Source: an uncultured Nitrosomonas sp. (GTDB lineage: Bacteria; Pseudomonadota; Gammaproteobacteria; Burkholderiales; Nitrosomonadaceae). Taken from it: a stretch of 35,121 nucleotides of DNA. The translations under genes and the position numbers were made by a program. The stretch lies in the NCBI GenBank assembly GCA_902826115.1, contig CADEDO010000028.1, positions 1 through 35,121 of the forward strand, written 5' to 3'. Shown here one piece after another: positions 26,950 through 35,011 of the stretch. How positions within the stretch are numbered: the stretch's first letter is position 1; the number at the start of each line of letters is the position of its first letter. A model generated the notes under the pieces. The model worked only from the letters and a program-made list of their open reading frames with translations, was not told the origin of the DNA and made no database searches.

Positions 26950-27270
26950 AACTATAATCTCCTTATTTGGATTTCTTTGATTAAGACTCACTTACTTAAC
27001 TAAAGTCGATAAAATCGACCCCCCTACTTTCACGACCACAAACTCTTGTGATCATGTGACCTTCTCCGCTCCTTAGACTTTTTATTTTATTGATCAATTA
27101 CTTAAGGAACTGAGCATATTATTTATTTCGCAATAATCATACGTTACTGTGATTGCTATACATAAATTCTAACTCACATTTACCAACAATGAAAGTGTTG
27201 AAATTAAGCATTCTCATATTCATTACAAAAACACATCGAGCCAAGCAATATATTTTTTCTGGAATACTTT
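26950..27270. other. divergent intergenic region between two small membrane-protein loci
   Basis: 321 AT-rich bases without a gene. They should carry the promoter of the 35-aa protein (minus) and that of the locus at 27271 (plus). A small perfect hairpin, GTCGAT-AAA-ATCGAC, lies at 27005-27019, about 56 bp before the 35-aa gene. The palindrome TTGATCAA occurs near 27095. No clear -35/-10 pair can be named. Confidence 0.4.
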
Positions 27271-27375
27271 ATGTCAAGTCAGAATCTTGGAGCATCCGTA
27301 GCCACTCTCTATATTGGTAATAATTTTTTACTGCTTTTTATTTGTACATTTTTTATAACGATCTGTGTATTATAA
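27271..27375 (+). pseudogene. 5' fragment of a possibly frameshifted membrane-protein gene
   Basis: An ATG-started frame of 34 codons (MSSQNLGASVATLYIGNN, then a hydrophobic stretch) ends at TAA 27373-27375. From 27324, within a run of six T (27324-27329), the next frame is open and encodes hydrophobic residues that continue into the 27432-27713 protein. A single-base slip in the T run would join the two into one membrane protein. Alternatively this is an independent 34-aa peptide; its ribosome binding site is weak. Which of these is true cannot be settled from one sequence. Confidence 0.3.
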
Positions 27376-27431
27376 GTTTCACGATTTTCAGCCTTTTTAT
27401 AATCTACAAATCAGATCAATACAGGAAAACT

Positions 27432-27713
27432 ATGGGCGCCATTTTCTTTTATATTTTTATTTATTTCGTCGGATATTACGCTTCAAACATTCTTAATATG
27501 CTAACGGTACACCCGTTAGTAACAAATCGCTACATGGCTGCTTTGGTTCCAGTCTATGCAGTGGCATTGACACACGCTTATGTAATGGTCAGTAGCCCCC
27601 CTCCTCAAGGAACGGACATCACTGTCGAATATGCGTTATTGGTATTCATTACCCTGCCCGTAATCGTCGTTACGATGGGTGCGGCTTATTTCATGTGGAA
27701 TAGCAAAGCCTAA
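27432..27713 (+). CDS. small multi-helix membrane protein, frame continues past its stop
   Basis: 93 aa from the ATG at 27432, which has AGGA at 27423-27426; the frame itself is open from 27324, giving a longer possible product from TTG 27342. Three hydrophobic segments are visible: FFYIFIYFVGYYAS, MAALVPVYAVALTHAYVMV and YALLVFITLPVIVVTMGAAYFMW, with a PPPQGTD loop between the second and third. I do not recognise the family. The stop TAA (27711-27713) is followed in the same frame by 53 sense codons, so the gene may be truncated. It could be an intact small protein, a nonsense-mutated gene, or the core of a longer protein also frameshifted upstream. Confidence 0.5.
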   Translation: MGAIFFYIFIYFVGYYASNILNMLTVHPLVTNRYMAALVPVYAVALTHAYVMVSSPPPQGTDITVEYALLVFITLPVIVVTMGAAYFMWNSKA

Positions 27714-27875
27714 CCTGATGATTCTTTACAAACTCAGGTAGATAAGGAATCTAATGATATTAGCGACACCGGAATTATTGAGAAAAAAGAAGCAATTCAA
27801 TCCGAAAATGTCGCTAATGATTCAGAAAAAACAGAAAACCAAGAAACAGATGTCATAAAACGTAAAGATGTTTAA
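27714..27875 (+). pseudogene. in-frame 3' extension after TAA, charged tail
   Basis: Directly after TAA 27711-27713 the same frame stays open for 53 codons to TAA 27873-27875. It encodes a hydrophilic Glu/Lys/Asp/Asn-rich stretch (PDDSLQTQVDKESND at its start, QETDVIKRKDV at its end). Such a tail fits a cytoplasmic C-terminus of the preceding membrane protein. There is no internal start codon with a ribosome binding site, so it is either untranslated relic sequence or reached only by readthrough. Confidence 0.45.
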
Positions 27876-27930
27876 TGTAGTAATTCAGCGCTTAATACTG
27901 AATTTTAAGTTAAATTTCAGCAACCATCAA

Positions 27931-27961
27931 AAAACCTCATGATAGAACCATGAGGTTTTTA
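27931..27961. terminator. bidirectional intrinsic terminator
   Basis: A 12-bp perfect stem (AAAAACCTCATG at 27931-27942, complement at 27950-27961) with a 7-nt loop. A-rich and T-rich ends on both sides let it work for the plus-strand locus ending at 27875 and for the minus-strand thioesterase ending at 27990. Confidence 0.85.
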
Positions 27962-27989
27962 TAAGACGAAAACTGATTCAACAAAAACC

Positions 27990-28466
27990 TTACGATATCC
28001 TATCAACGATCACATGTTCCTTTTGTGCACTAAGTGTACCTTGCTCAATAATTGCTAGCGTCAAACGAGAAACTGCCACGCGCTTACCAGTGGTTTCTTC
28101 AATAATATCCGTTTGCCAGACTTGTGTGCGACGACCAGTATGTAACGGCGTACAAATGCCTATCACGTACCCTTTAGTAACTGCGCGAATATGATTGATA
28201 TTCAACTCCAATCCAACCGCACGATATTTTTCTGGATCTATCGTCATCCAGCCTGACACACTGCCTAGTGTTTCCGACAAGACACAGCTCGCTCCGCCAT
28301 GCAGAATTCCGAATGGCTGAGTTGTACGTTTATCGACTGGCATACGCCCTTTAAGGTAATCTGCTCCCAACTCAGTAAACTGTATGCCAATATGCTCTCC
28401 CATATTGGCATTACGCAAACCCTCCAAATAATCAATAGTGTAATCTTTGAACCAAATAGCACTCAT
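27990..28466 (-). CDS. hotdog-fold acyl-CoA thioesterase (PaaI/YdiI-like)
   Basis: 158 aa. Hotdog-fold hydrolases of this type cleave acyl-CoA or aryl-CoA thioesters. The active-site segment TQPFGILHGGASCVLSETLG contains Q50, H56 and E65, arranged as Gln/His/Glu in YdiI (MenI), where the Glu is catalytic. The later NINHIRAV and GRRTQVWQTDI are also characteristic. The substrate could be 1,4-dihydroxy-2-naphthoyl-CoA in a menaquinone user, but nothing in the window supports menaquinone synthesis, so I leave it open. Two dyads flank a TATAAT upstream of the gene. Confidence 0.88.
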   Translation of the reverse strand: MSAIWFKDYTIDYLEGLRNANMGEHIGIQFTELGADYLKGRMPVDKRTTQPFGILHGGASCVLSETLGSVSGWMTIDPEKYRAVGLELNINHIRAVTKGYVIGICTPLHTGRRTQVWQTDIIEETTGKRVAVSRLTLAIIEQGTLSAQKEHVIVDRIS

Positions 28467-28544
28467 TTAATACTTCCTTTTTATTACTTTAATAAGCTTA
28501 AGCAATAAGATTCCCATCTCATTTTTGCATTATGCTGAAGTTAG

Positions 28545-28601
28545 GCCAGTTGTTAACTGGCTCAATTATACTGTAGCTATCAGGTGCAGCATACTGCTGC
28601 A
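28545..28601 (-). promoter_or_regulatory. thioesterase promoter with two flanking dyads
   Basis: On the minus strand a perfect TATAAT (28570-28565) lies about 100 bp before the thioesterase ATG. Two perfect inverted repeats with 3-nt centres flank it: TGCAGCA-TAC-TGCTGCA (28585-28601) over the -35 position, and GCCAGTT-GTT-AACTGGC (28545-28561) at the expected transcription start. No good -35 hexamer is present, which suggests an activator at the first dyad and a repressor at the second, or two hairpins in a longer transcript. The remainder of the 298-bp gap (28467-28764) shows nothing else. Confidence 0.45.
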
Positions 28602-28764
28602 AGAGTGAGAGTGGTTCACAAACAAATTACAAACAATCTAATATTTGATAAAAAACAATACTGAGATGCTATTTTTAAATCCAAATCAGAGTATGGGTCT
28701 GGATATAATGAAATAAACTGAATCAATGAAATTGTACAATTCAAGGAAATAGCAATTTATGTTA

Positions 28765-30405
28765 CTACGCCATATGTTTCTCTTTGAAATCTTCAGAGTT
28801 TACTGGTCTACCCGTTAGGTAGCCTTGCACCAGATTACAGCCTCTCTGTCTCAAAAAACCCAATTGTGCATCATTCTCTACACCTTCAGCCACGACAAGT
28901 AAGTTCAATCCTTCAGCCAATCTAAGAATTGCTCCAACAATCGCCATATCTTCGGCACTATTAATCATGTCATCCACAAAAGACTTATCAATCTTTAATA
29001 CCGATAGAGAAAACTTCTTTAAATAAGCTAATGATGAATAACCAGTACCAAAATCATCAATAGCGATTTTTACTCCCATCTCATGCAACTGTGCCAGAAT
29101 TGCCTTTGATCTTTGCGGATTATCCATTAATACACCTTCTGTAATTTCCAACATCAAGTTCTCTGGCAATAGTCCTGATTCATCAAGCACTCTATTGATC
29201 ATCTCCAAAAAATCTTCCTGCACAAATTGACGGGGCGAAACATTGACTGAAATATAAAAATCTTTGAGACCTGCTTTCTGCCATTGCCTTGCTTGATGAC
29301 AAGCACTGCTCAGAGCCCATGCTCCTAAAATTTTTATCAAACCATTACTTTCTGCCAGTGGAATGAATCTCATTGGAGATATAAAACCATGATTGGGATT
29401 ATGCCAGCGCATCAATGCTTCAGCTCCTCTTAACCTCCCAGTTTGGGCACAAAAGATCGGCTGGTAATGCAGCGAAAATTCTCCTTTCTCTATACCCCCA
29501 TACATGGCTGATTGGAGTGACAAGTCAGTGCGTTCAATATCGTTAATCTGATCACTATAAATTTTCCAGTGATTTTTCCCTAATGATTTAGCCCTATACA
29601 TAGCCATTTCAGCATTTTTGTACAAAAGCGACGAATTCTTGCCATGTTCTGGATAAATGGATACACCGAGACTAGCAGTAATATGTAAGGTATGCTCATT
29701 GACCCGAAAAGGTTGTTGCATGGCTGTCAGTATTTTCTTGGCAATCATCTCAATGTTATCTTGTCCCAATCTGATCATAATCAAGGAAAATTCATCATCA
29801 CTAATTCTGGCAATCGTATCACTACGCCGCACACAATTCTGTAGACGCTCAGCAACCGCCTTGATTAACTCATCACCAATATTGTGTCCAAGTAAATCGT
29901 TAATTCTCTTGAATCCATCCAGATTCAAAACGATGAGTGATACAGGATATCTTTCCCGCTCAGCAGTATGAATATTCATACTGATACGATCATTCAGTAA
30001 TACTCTGCCGGGCAATCCGGTCAATGGATCATGAGTAGAAAGATAGACTAAGCGGTTTTCATTATCCTTCCAATGATTTGCATCAAAAGCTGCAACTAAA
30101 TATCCGTCTTCTTGCAACGGAAGAATGTGACAATCAACCCACACAGGCAATACTTTTTGACGTAATAGGCGAAGAACGAACCTTTGTTTTTCTCTACTAT
30201 TCTTCGCTTTTTCCTGAGCTTCCTTGAATAAATCTATATCCTCAGATTGAATAATTAATTCAATAGATTCATGAACTAGACCTGTAGTTAATTGCAAAAA
30301 TTTTTGTGATGATTCGGAAGCCTGCTGAATGATGCCATATGCATTTATGCCAACAGCAAAATCACTTAACCCTGAGAGTAAGTCGAAAGAAGCTTTTGAA
30401 TTCAC
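28765..30405 (-). CDS. PAS-GGDEF-EAL cyclic-di-GMP protein, degenerate GGDEF
   Basis: 546 aa soluble signalling protein. Residues about 10-125 look like a PAS sensor domain. About 130-290 are a GGDEF domain (STHDPLTGLPGRVLLNDR at its start), but the signature around residue 202 reads ISDDEF instead of GG(D/E)EF, so cyclase activity is doubtful. About 300-546 are an EAL domain with intact motifs: EALMRW, EITEGVLM, DDFGTGYSSLAYLKKF, KIDKSFVDDM, EGVEN and QGYL. It is therefore probably a c-di-GMP phosphodiesterase with a regulatory GGDEF-like domain. The start is a GTG at 30405 with AAGGGG upstream; no membrane segment is seen. The PAS ligand is unknown. Confidence 0.92.
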   Translation of the reverse strand: MNSKASFDLLSGLSDFAVGINAYGIIQQASESSQKFLQLTTGLVHESIELIIQSEDIDLFKEAQEKAKNSREKQRFVLRLLRQKVLPVWVDCHILPLQEDGYLVAAFDANHWKDNENRLVYLSTHDPLTGLPGRVLLNDRISMNIHTAERERYPVSLIVLNLDGFKRINDLLGHNIGDELIKAVAERLQNCVRRSDTIARISDDEFSLIMIRLGQDNIEMIAKKILTAMQQPFRVNEHTLHITASLGVSIYPEHGKNSSLLYKNAEMAMYRAKSLGKNHWKIYSDQINDIERTDLSLQSAMYGGIEKGEFSLHYQPIFCAQTGRLRGAEALMRWHNPNHGFISPMRFIPLAESNGLIKILGAWALSSACHQARQWQKAGLKDFYISVNVSPRQFVQEDFLEMINRVLDESGLLPENLMLEITEGVLMDNPQRSKAILAQLHEMGVKIAIDDFGTGYSSLAYLKKFSLSVLKIDKSFVDDMINSAEDMAIVGAILRLAEGLNLLVVAEGVENDAQLGFLRQRGCNLVQGYLTGRPVNSEDFKEKHMA

Positions 30406-30888
30406 AATATGAAACCCCTTCTACCAAACAAATAATTATTTATCAGTCGATTCGCATTCCATTGAATAAGATACACTTCTTTAATCCAAATCACAGCATA
30501 AGAACACTGATGCGGCTTTATATCTTTTCTCAGGAATGTGTCCACTACATATTCAATAATTTGAATTTAACGGCAAACAGGGTAACTCACTTGAGTTATC
30601 AAAGAACTGAGTATGTGATTAACAATAACCCCAGATTCATATTATCCAAAATTAAGTCAGAAAATTCTAATTCGAAGTCAAATCTCACCACCATCCTTAC
30701 ATTGCATTTGATGATCAGAGCCTTACGCCAATGATCTGTCACAGGATGCTACCGGTAATACCAAAAATCACTAACAGTGCACCTCTAAACAAACCAAGGT
30801 ACAAATGGATATCAAGCCATAGCTAACGCTATGGCCATCCCCATTGACCACGAAAAACCATTGATGACTGGTTTTTTTCAGTTCATAC
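30406..30888. other. 483-bp gap with hairpins near the receptor gene end
   Basis: No gene is accepted here. The part near 30406 should hold the promoter of the minus-strand EAL gene; the perfect palindrome AAATAATTATTT (30430-30441) is notable but AT-rich. The end near the TonB receptor carries a perfect 8-bp hairpin with TAAC loop (30816-30835) and a terminator-like hairpin (30853-30876). A plus-strand open frame of 131 codons crosses most of the gap, but it starts inside the EAL gene and has no ribosome binding site or recognisable motif. Confidence 0.5.
30853..30876 (-). terminator. probable terminator of the FecI-FecR-receptor operon
   Basis: An 8-bp stem AAAAACCA / TGGTTTTT with an 8-nt loop lies 12 bp after the receptor stop codon on the minus strand. 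The T run is part of the stem. A second perfect hairpin (GCCATAGC-TAAC-GCTATGGC, 30816-30835) follows about 17 bp further downstream. Confidence 0.6.
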
Positions 30889-33273
30889 TTAATAATCAAC
30901 CCGCAACGAACCGAGAAATGTTCGTGGGGCACCGTAATAAATGAAATTTGTTGTATCACTAGCGGCGAAAAATGTTTCGTCAGAAACATTGTTAACATTA
31001 AGCTGTGCAGTAACACGATAAGGTTCCACATTAAGTTGGTAACTCGCCATCAAATTACCAATCACATAAAAAGGTAAATGGTAACTATTTGCTGCATCCC
31101 CTTGCCTTTTATCGACACCTTGAATGCCTCCGCCGATTTTCAATCCGCGTAGCGATTCATTACGAAATTCATAAATATTCCATAAGCTCCCGGTGTGTTT
31201 TGCGGCCAGAAACAAACGATTTCCTCGCGTGCCGTCATCGGTGCCAACTGCATTACCTTGATCATCGAAAATAGTGCCATGGTCTTTAGTAATTTTAGCG
31301 TAAGGCAAATAACTGTAAGTCGCAATCATATTCCAGCCGGGCAGAATTTCACCAGCGACATCAAATTCATAGCCGCGAGTTTGCGCTTCACCAATCGCTT
31401 TTGAACGGAAAGGATTAAGTGGGTCGGGTGTACTTAAATTTTGTTTGGTCAAATCGAAATACGAAAATGTGGCTCTTAAACGACCGTCAAAAAGCTCTGT
31501 TTTGGCACCTAATTCCCATTGTTGAGCGGATTGGGATGGCAATTTTTGCCCATCAATATTAAATCCCGTATTAGTTGCACCGAAATTTTCAGTATAGTTG
31601 CCATACAGCGATAACCAAGGCATTGGCTGCCATAACAATCCACCGCGTGGACTAAAACGGTCATCAGTCGGTGCGGAACTGTTGGCAACTTTGTCGCGTC
31701 CGGTAACAACATCATAGCGAAAACCAGCTAATAGATGAAAATTGTAGGGTAATTTGATCTGATCCTGGAAATATGCGCCGTGCCAATGCTGATTAAATTT
31801 GAAGCTTGGAAAAAGTTCACCTGCCCCGATTAGTTCATTGCTTGAGTTTGCATAGACAGGATGAAAAATATTAAAAGGCTGTAATAGCGTGGAGTGCCCC
31901 GTTGAGTCACGATTCTTGTCATCAAAGAAGAAATAATCATAACCAAATAACAGGGTATGCTGAAGGATTCCAGTCGAGAGATTTCCAATCAAATTGACTG
32001 AACTTTGATAACGATTGGTTCTGACTCCATCCGAAAAGAAACTACGATCAACTAATCCGTCTCGTGTTGGAATTCCATAATTCATACCTTGAAAAAATCG
32101 ATTTCCCAATTCCGCCGATAGACGATGATTGATTGTCCATGCTGAATTGAACTGATGTGACCAATTCACGCCAATGAAATATCGATCGCCACTCAATCGA
32201 TTAAAAGTGGGATCATTCATTGAAAAGCTTCGAGGAAGCGGTGATGGCTTATTATCCATTTGAGGAATGCCCGAATCGACGTTATTTCTGTAGTTGCTAT
32301 ATTCTAATTCCGCAGTTATTTGCGTTTGCGGACTAATGTTCCATCGCACGACAGGCGCAACAAAAATACTGTTATGATTAACAAAGTTACGAAACGACCC
32401 GGAATTTTCATAAGCTAGGTTAAAACGATAAAGAAGTGCCCCATCTTTCGTGAGAGGTCCTGTTGCATCGACTGTAGTACGGTAAAAATCAAAATTTCCT
32501 GCCTGTTGTTGCAAAGAATAGTAATGAGTTGCCAAGGGTTGCTTAGTTACGACATTAACTATTCCACCAGGCTCAGTACGTCCAAACATAATTGAACCAG
32601 GGCCTTTTAAGAAATCTACTTGTTCGACATTGGCCATCTCTCGCTTTGAAAAACTATCCCCTTGAAACACGCCATTCCGGAATATGCTTGGTGTTTGAAA
32701 ACCTCGAATGATAAAACCGTCACTGCCACCACCATTGAATAATGTCGGCGTTACCCCGCTGACGTTCTGTGCAGCCGTATCTAATCTAATCGCCTGTTGA
32801 TCTTTCAAAATCTGTTGGGGAATTGTTTGGATAGAAAAAGGGGTTTGCATTACCGGTACATTGGTTCGGGTCGCTGTCGAAGTGGTGGAGCGAATATAAT
32901 GCTTGTTATACGGAGAATTAGCGTCAATAGACCCAGGAACCATAATTTCAGGCATACTCAACGGACTGATTGTTTTTTGCTTGATGACGATCATGTTGTT
33001 ATCGACCAGTTCGTAACTTAATTTGTTTTTATTCAATACCTGATCAAGCGCTTGAGCTATGGTAAATCGGCCTTTGAGTGGCGCTGCCTGCAGATTGCGC
33101 ACCGCTTCATCGGCGTATATCAACTTCCTGCCGGCAGTGCTTGCCAGGCTGTTCAAAGCGTTAGCCAGTGGTTGGGCGGGAAGATCGAAGGAATAGATCT
33201 CTTCAGCACTGACGGTATTTGCCAGCAAAAAAGAAAACAACAGTAATGATAGTGATCGAGCCAGAATCGTCAT
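30889..33273 (-). CDS. TonB-dependent siderophore receptor with STN signalling domain
   Basis: 794 aa outer-membrane receptor. A signal peptide (LSLLLFSFLLANTVSAEE) is followed by an STN domain (about residues 35-100: YSFDLPAQPLANALNSLAST ... GRFTIAQALDQVL), which touches FecR in transducing receptors, then a plug (TPFSIQTIPQQILKDQQAIR, GFIIRGFQ, GPGSIMFGRTEPGGIVNVV) and a beta-barrel ending in the aromatic LRVDY. The preferred start is the ATG at 33273 with GGAG upstream; the frame reaches TTG 33294 but without support. It resembles FpvA/FoxA-like ferric-siderophore receptors, with substrate unknown. It is the target of the FecI/FecR pair encoded just upstream. Confidence 0.94.
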   Translation of the reverse strand: MTILARSLSLLLFSFLLANTVSAEEIYSFDLPAQPLANALNSLASTAGRKLIYADEAVRNLQAAPLKGRFTIAQALDQVLNKNKLSYELVDNNMIVIKQKTISPLSMPEIMVPGSIDANSPYNKHYIRSTTSTATRTNVPVMQTPFSIQTIPQQILKDQQAIRLDTAAQNVSGVTPTLFNGGGSDGFIIRGFQTPSIFRNGVFQGDSFSKREMANVEQVDFLKGPGSIMFGRTEPGGIVNVVTKQPLATHYYSLQQQAGNFDFYRTTVDATGPLTKDGALLYRFNLAYENSGSFRNFVNHNSIFVAPVVRWNISPQTQITAELEYSNYRNNVDSGIPQMDNKPSPLPRSFSMNDPTFNRLSGDRYFIGVNWSHQFNSAWTINHRLSAELGNRFFQGMNYGIPTRDGLVDRSFFSDGVRTNRYQSSVNLIGNLSTGILQHTLLFGYDYFFFDDKNRDSTGHSTLLQPFNIFHPVYANSSNELIGAGELFPSFKFNQHWHGAYFQDQIKLPYNFHLLAGFRYDVVTGRDKVANSSAPTDDRFSPRGGLLWQPMPWLSLYGNYTENFGATNTGFNIDGQKLPSQSAQQWELGAKTELFDGRLRATFSYFDLTKQNLSTPDPLNPFRSKAIGEAQTRGYEFDVAGEILPGWNMIATYSYLPYAKITKDHGTIFDDQGNAVGTDDGTRGNRLFLAAKHTGSLWNIYEFRNESLRGLKIGGGIQGVDKRQGDAANSYHLPFYVIGNLMASYQLNVEPYRVTAQLNVNNVSDETFFAASDTTNFIYYGAPRTFLGSLRVDY

Positions 33274-33302
33274 AGAATAATCTCCATTAAACAATGAATT
33301 GA

Positions 33303-33416
33303 GGGCATTTTATTTTTTGTTTGCCCTTGATTCTGTAAGACGGGATTAAAGTGATTAACTGGTCACTTTATTGAAGTTTTTCTATGAAAATGTCACGGTG
33401 TGGTTAACCGCACCGG
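33303..33416 (-). promoter_or_regulatory. hairpin-rich leader between fecR-like and receptor genes
   Basis: Within the 151-bp gap three stem-loops can be drawn: CGGTG.GG/CC.CACCG just after the fecR-like stop (about 33397-33414), a perfect TAAAGTGA/TCACTTTA (33347-33370), and AGGGCA/TGCCCT (33302-33327). The gap must also hold any separate FecI-dependent promoter for the receptor. Partial termination between regulator and receptor genes is plausible but not shown. Confidence 0.35.
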
Positions 33417-33424
33417 TTTAATGC

Positions 33425-34378
33425 TTATTTCCTTGCCCAGTCAACCAGAAATATCTGTTCCTGTGGCAAATGCTTGACCTTAACCGGCAGGATTTTCTCA
33501 ACATTGGCCAGGAAAAGATCCAAGTCATTCGTGTCAAACGTCCCGCTCAAGGTTTCGCGTGCAATAACAGGATCCGCAAAAAGGAAACGTACTGAATGAT
33601 AACGCTCGAGCTCAGTGACTACTTCTCTCAGGGAAGATTGCCGAAATATCAACCGGCCATGTTTCCAGGCATCGATTCGCTCCATATCAATCGGCTGCAA
33701 ATGAGAAAGACCAATACCCGGTTGATAATTCCGTTGGTAACCTTCATCCATGCGCTCACCATTCATTTCGACAGCACCTTGCAACACCGCTACTGAAACA
33801 GCATCGTCATGCAATCGCACACTGAATCGTGTACCGATATCATGAATCGTCAGATTACCTGCTTGTACGCTGAAAGAACGCAGTAATTCATGATGAACAT
33901 TGAAGATCGCTTCGCCCTTATCCAGCTGGATTTTTCGATGCAACAGAGAGATTCTGACTCGGAGATGTGTCGCGGTATTCAGATCGATGGAAGTCCCATC
34001 ACTCAGCATAATCGTCTGTTGCTCCCCAGTTTGGGTGACGTAGGTGATTGTTTCAGTATTATATTCCATCCAACCAATACTGATCAAAGTCGATGAAATC
34101 AGAATAAAAGCGGCAAGGCCAAGTGTACGCACCGAACTGCGTTTAAGGCGGGTTCGGCGCGCCTTTTCCAAACCTGGGATGTCCTTTTTTTCCTTCAGTT
34201 CACTTAGATCAGACCACAACCGCTCAGCATGCGCATAAGCCGCCCGATTAGCTTCACTTTTATAATACCAGCGACTGAATTGCTGTCGGCTTTCATCGGT
34301 ACAGCTCTCTGATTGAAGCAAGAAGAACCACTCCAGTGCCTGCTTGAGTAAACGCTCATTTTGGGGATCAAAAGACAT
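33425..34378 (-). CDS. FecR-family anti-sigma / sigma regulator
   Basis: 317 aa inner-membrane signal transducer. The N-terminal cytoplasmic DUF4880 region (EWFFLLQSESCTDESRQQFS ... WSDL) would bind the sigma factor. One membrane helix lies at about residues 82-105. A periplasmic FecR domain follows (TGEQQTIMLSDGTSIDLNTA ... IGTRFSVR), then a C-terminal STN-like part (LREVVTELERYHSVRFLFAD) expected to contact the receptor STN domain. It lies 34 bp after the sigma gene and has no obvious Shine-Dalgarno. The receptor, FecR and FecI together form a cell-surface signalling path from ferric siderophore to transcription. Confidence 0.93.
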   Translation of the reverse strand: MSFDPQNERLLKQALEWFFLLQSESCTDESRQQFSRWYYKSEANRAAYAHAERLWSDLSELKEKKDIPGLEKARRTRLKRSSVRTLGLAAFILISSTLISIGWMEYNTETITYVTQTGEQQTIMLSDGTSIDLNTATHLRVRISLLHRKIQLDKGEAIFNVHHELLRSFSVQAGNLTIHDIGTRFSVRLHDDAVSVAVLQGAVEMNGERMDEGYQRNYQPGIGLSHLQPIDMERIDAWKHGRLIFRQSSLREVVTELERYHSVRFLFADPVIARETLSGTFDTNDLDLFLANVEKILPVKVKHLPQEQIFLVDWARK

Positions 34379-34412
34379 CGAAGGATGTGGAGAGTAGAGA
34401 GGCAGAAAGATA

Positions 34413-34919
34413 TTAATAAAAATAGAAGCTTATATAACGATTAATGTGCAACATAGATTGCACCAAACGCCGTTGCACGGTTTTCTCAGAGATTGCCAGT
34501 CGGGCAGCAATGTCATGATAGCTGAGTTCATCGAGCTTGCGCAGCAGAAAAACATCACGGCAAGGTTCTGACATGGAGAAAATAGCAGTGAGCAGAATAT
34601 CGCATTGCTGGCGAAGATAAGCCAGCTCATCCGGCTGGAGCAAAGGGCAAAGCAATTCTTCGTCGAACGGCAGAGATTCGACCTTGCTGAACGGATTACG
34701 CTGGTGATCAATGGCCAAGTTACGTCCGATCCGAAACAAATAGGCTTCAGGATGCGAAATACTTGCTGCATTGTCGTGAATCAGCAACCTTATATAAGCT
34801 TCTTGCGCCAGTTCAGCCGCTGTTTCACGACAACCCGTCAGGCGTGCAATACTGCTTATAAGACTTGACCGATGCTTTTCATACAGATCAATCAGGAAAA
34901 AAGAATCAAATAAATACAC
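34413..34919 (-). CDS. FecI-family ECF sigma factor
   Basis: 168 aa. It shows sigma region 2 (ARLTGCRETAAELAQEAYIR, YLFRIGRNLAIDHQR) and region 4 with a helix-turn-helix (LDELSYHDIAARLAISEKTV, QRRLVQSMLHI). The likely start is a GTG at 34919, without a Shine-Dalgarno, so a slightly later start is possible. It is the first gene of the cassette and should direct RNA polymerase to the receptor promoter when the FecR-type partner is triggered. A dyad upstream may be an iron-regulated operator. Confidence 0.92.
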   Translation of the reverse strand: MYLFDSFFLIDLYEKHRSSLISSIARLTGCRETAAELAQEAYIRLLIHDNAASISHPEAYLFRIGRNLAIDHQRNPFSKVESLPFDEELLCPLLQPDELAYLRQQCDILLTAIFSMSEPCRDVFLLRKLDELSYHDIAARLAISEKTVQRRLVQSMLHINRYISFYFY

Positions 34920-34988
34920 AGGGGATGAAACGACAATGCAATAGGTTATTCGACAAGCGCTGAATTATCCAGATAAAAATCAGGATTG

Positions 34989-35011
34989 GAATGCGGCATA
35001 TTGTCGCATTC
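34989..35011 (-). promoter_or_regulatory. candidate operator dyad upstream of the fecI-like gene
   Basis: GAATGCG and CGCATTC form a perfect 7-bp inverted repeat around a 9-bp AT-rich centre, 70 bp before the sigma-factor start. Iron-starvation sigma genes are normally Fur-repressed, so a Fur-type site is the natural guess. It does not match the classic GATAATGATAATCATTATC box well, so the assignment is tentative. The rest of 34920-35121 shows nothing else. Confidence 0.3.

Noticed and set aside
27090..27105. TTGATCAA palindrome as an FNR site
   Set aside because: FNR needs TTGAT and ATCAA separated by four bases; here the halves overlap, so it does not fit.
30339..30734. 131-codon plus-strand open frame across the gap between the EAL and receptor genes
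   Set aside because: It begins inside the minus-strand EAL gene, has no ribosome binding site, no recognisable motif and a composition typical of AT-rich non-coding DNA.
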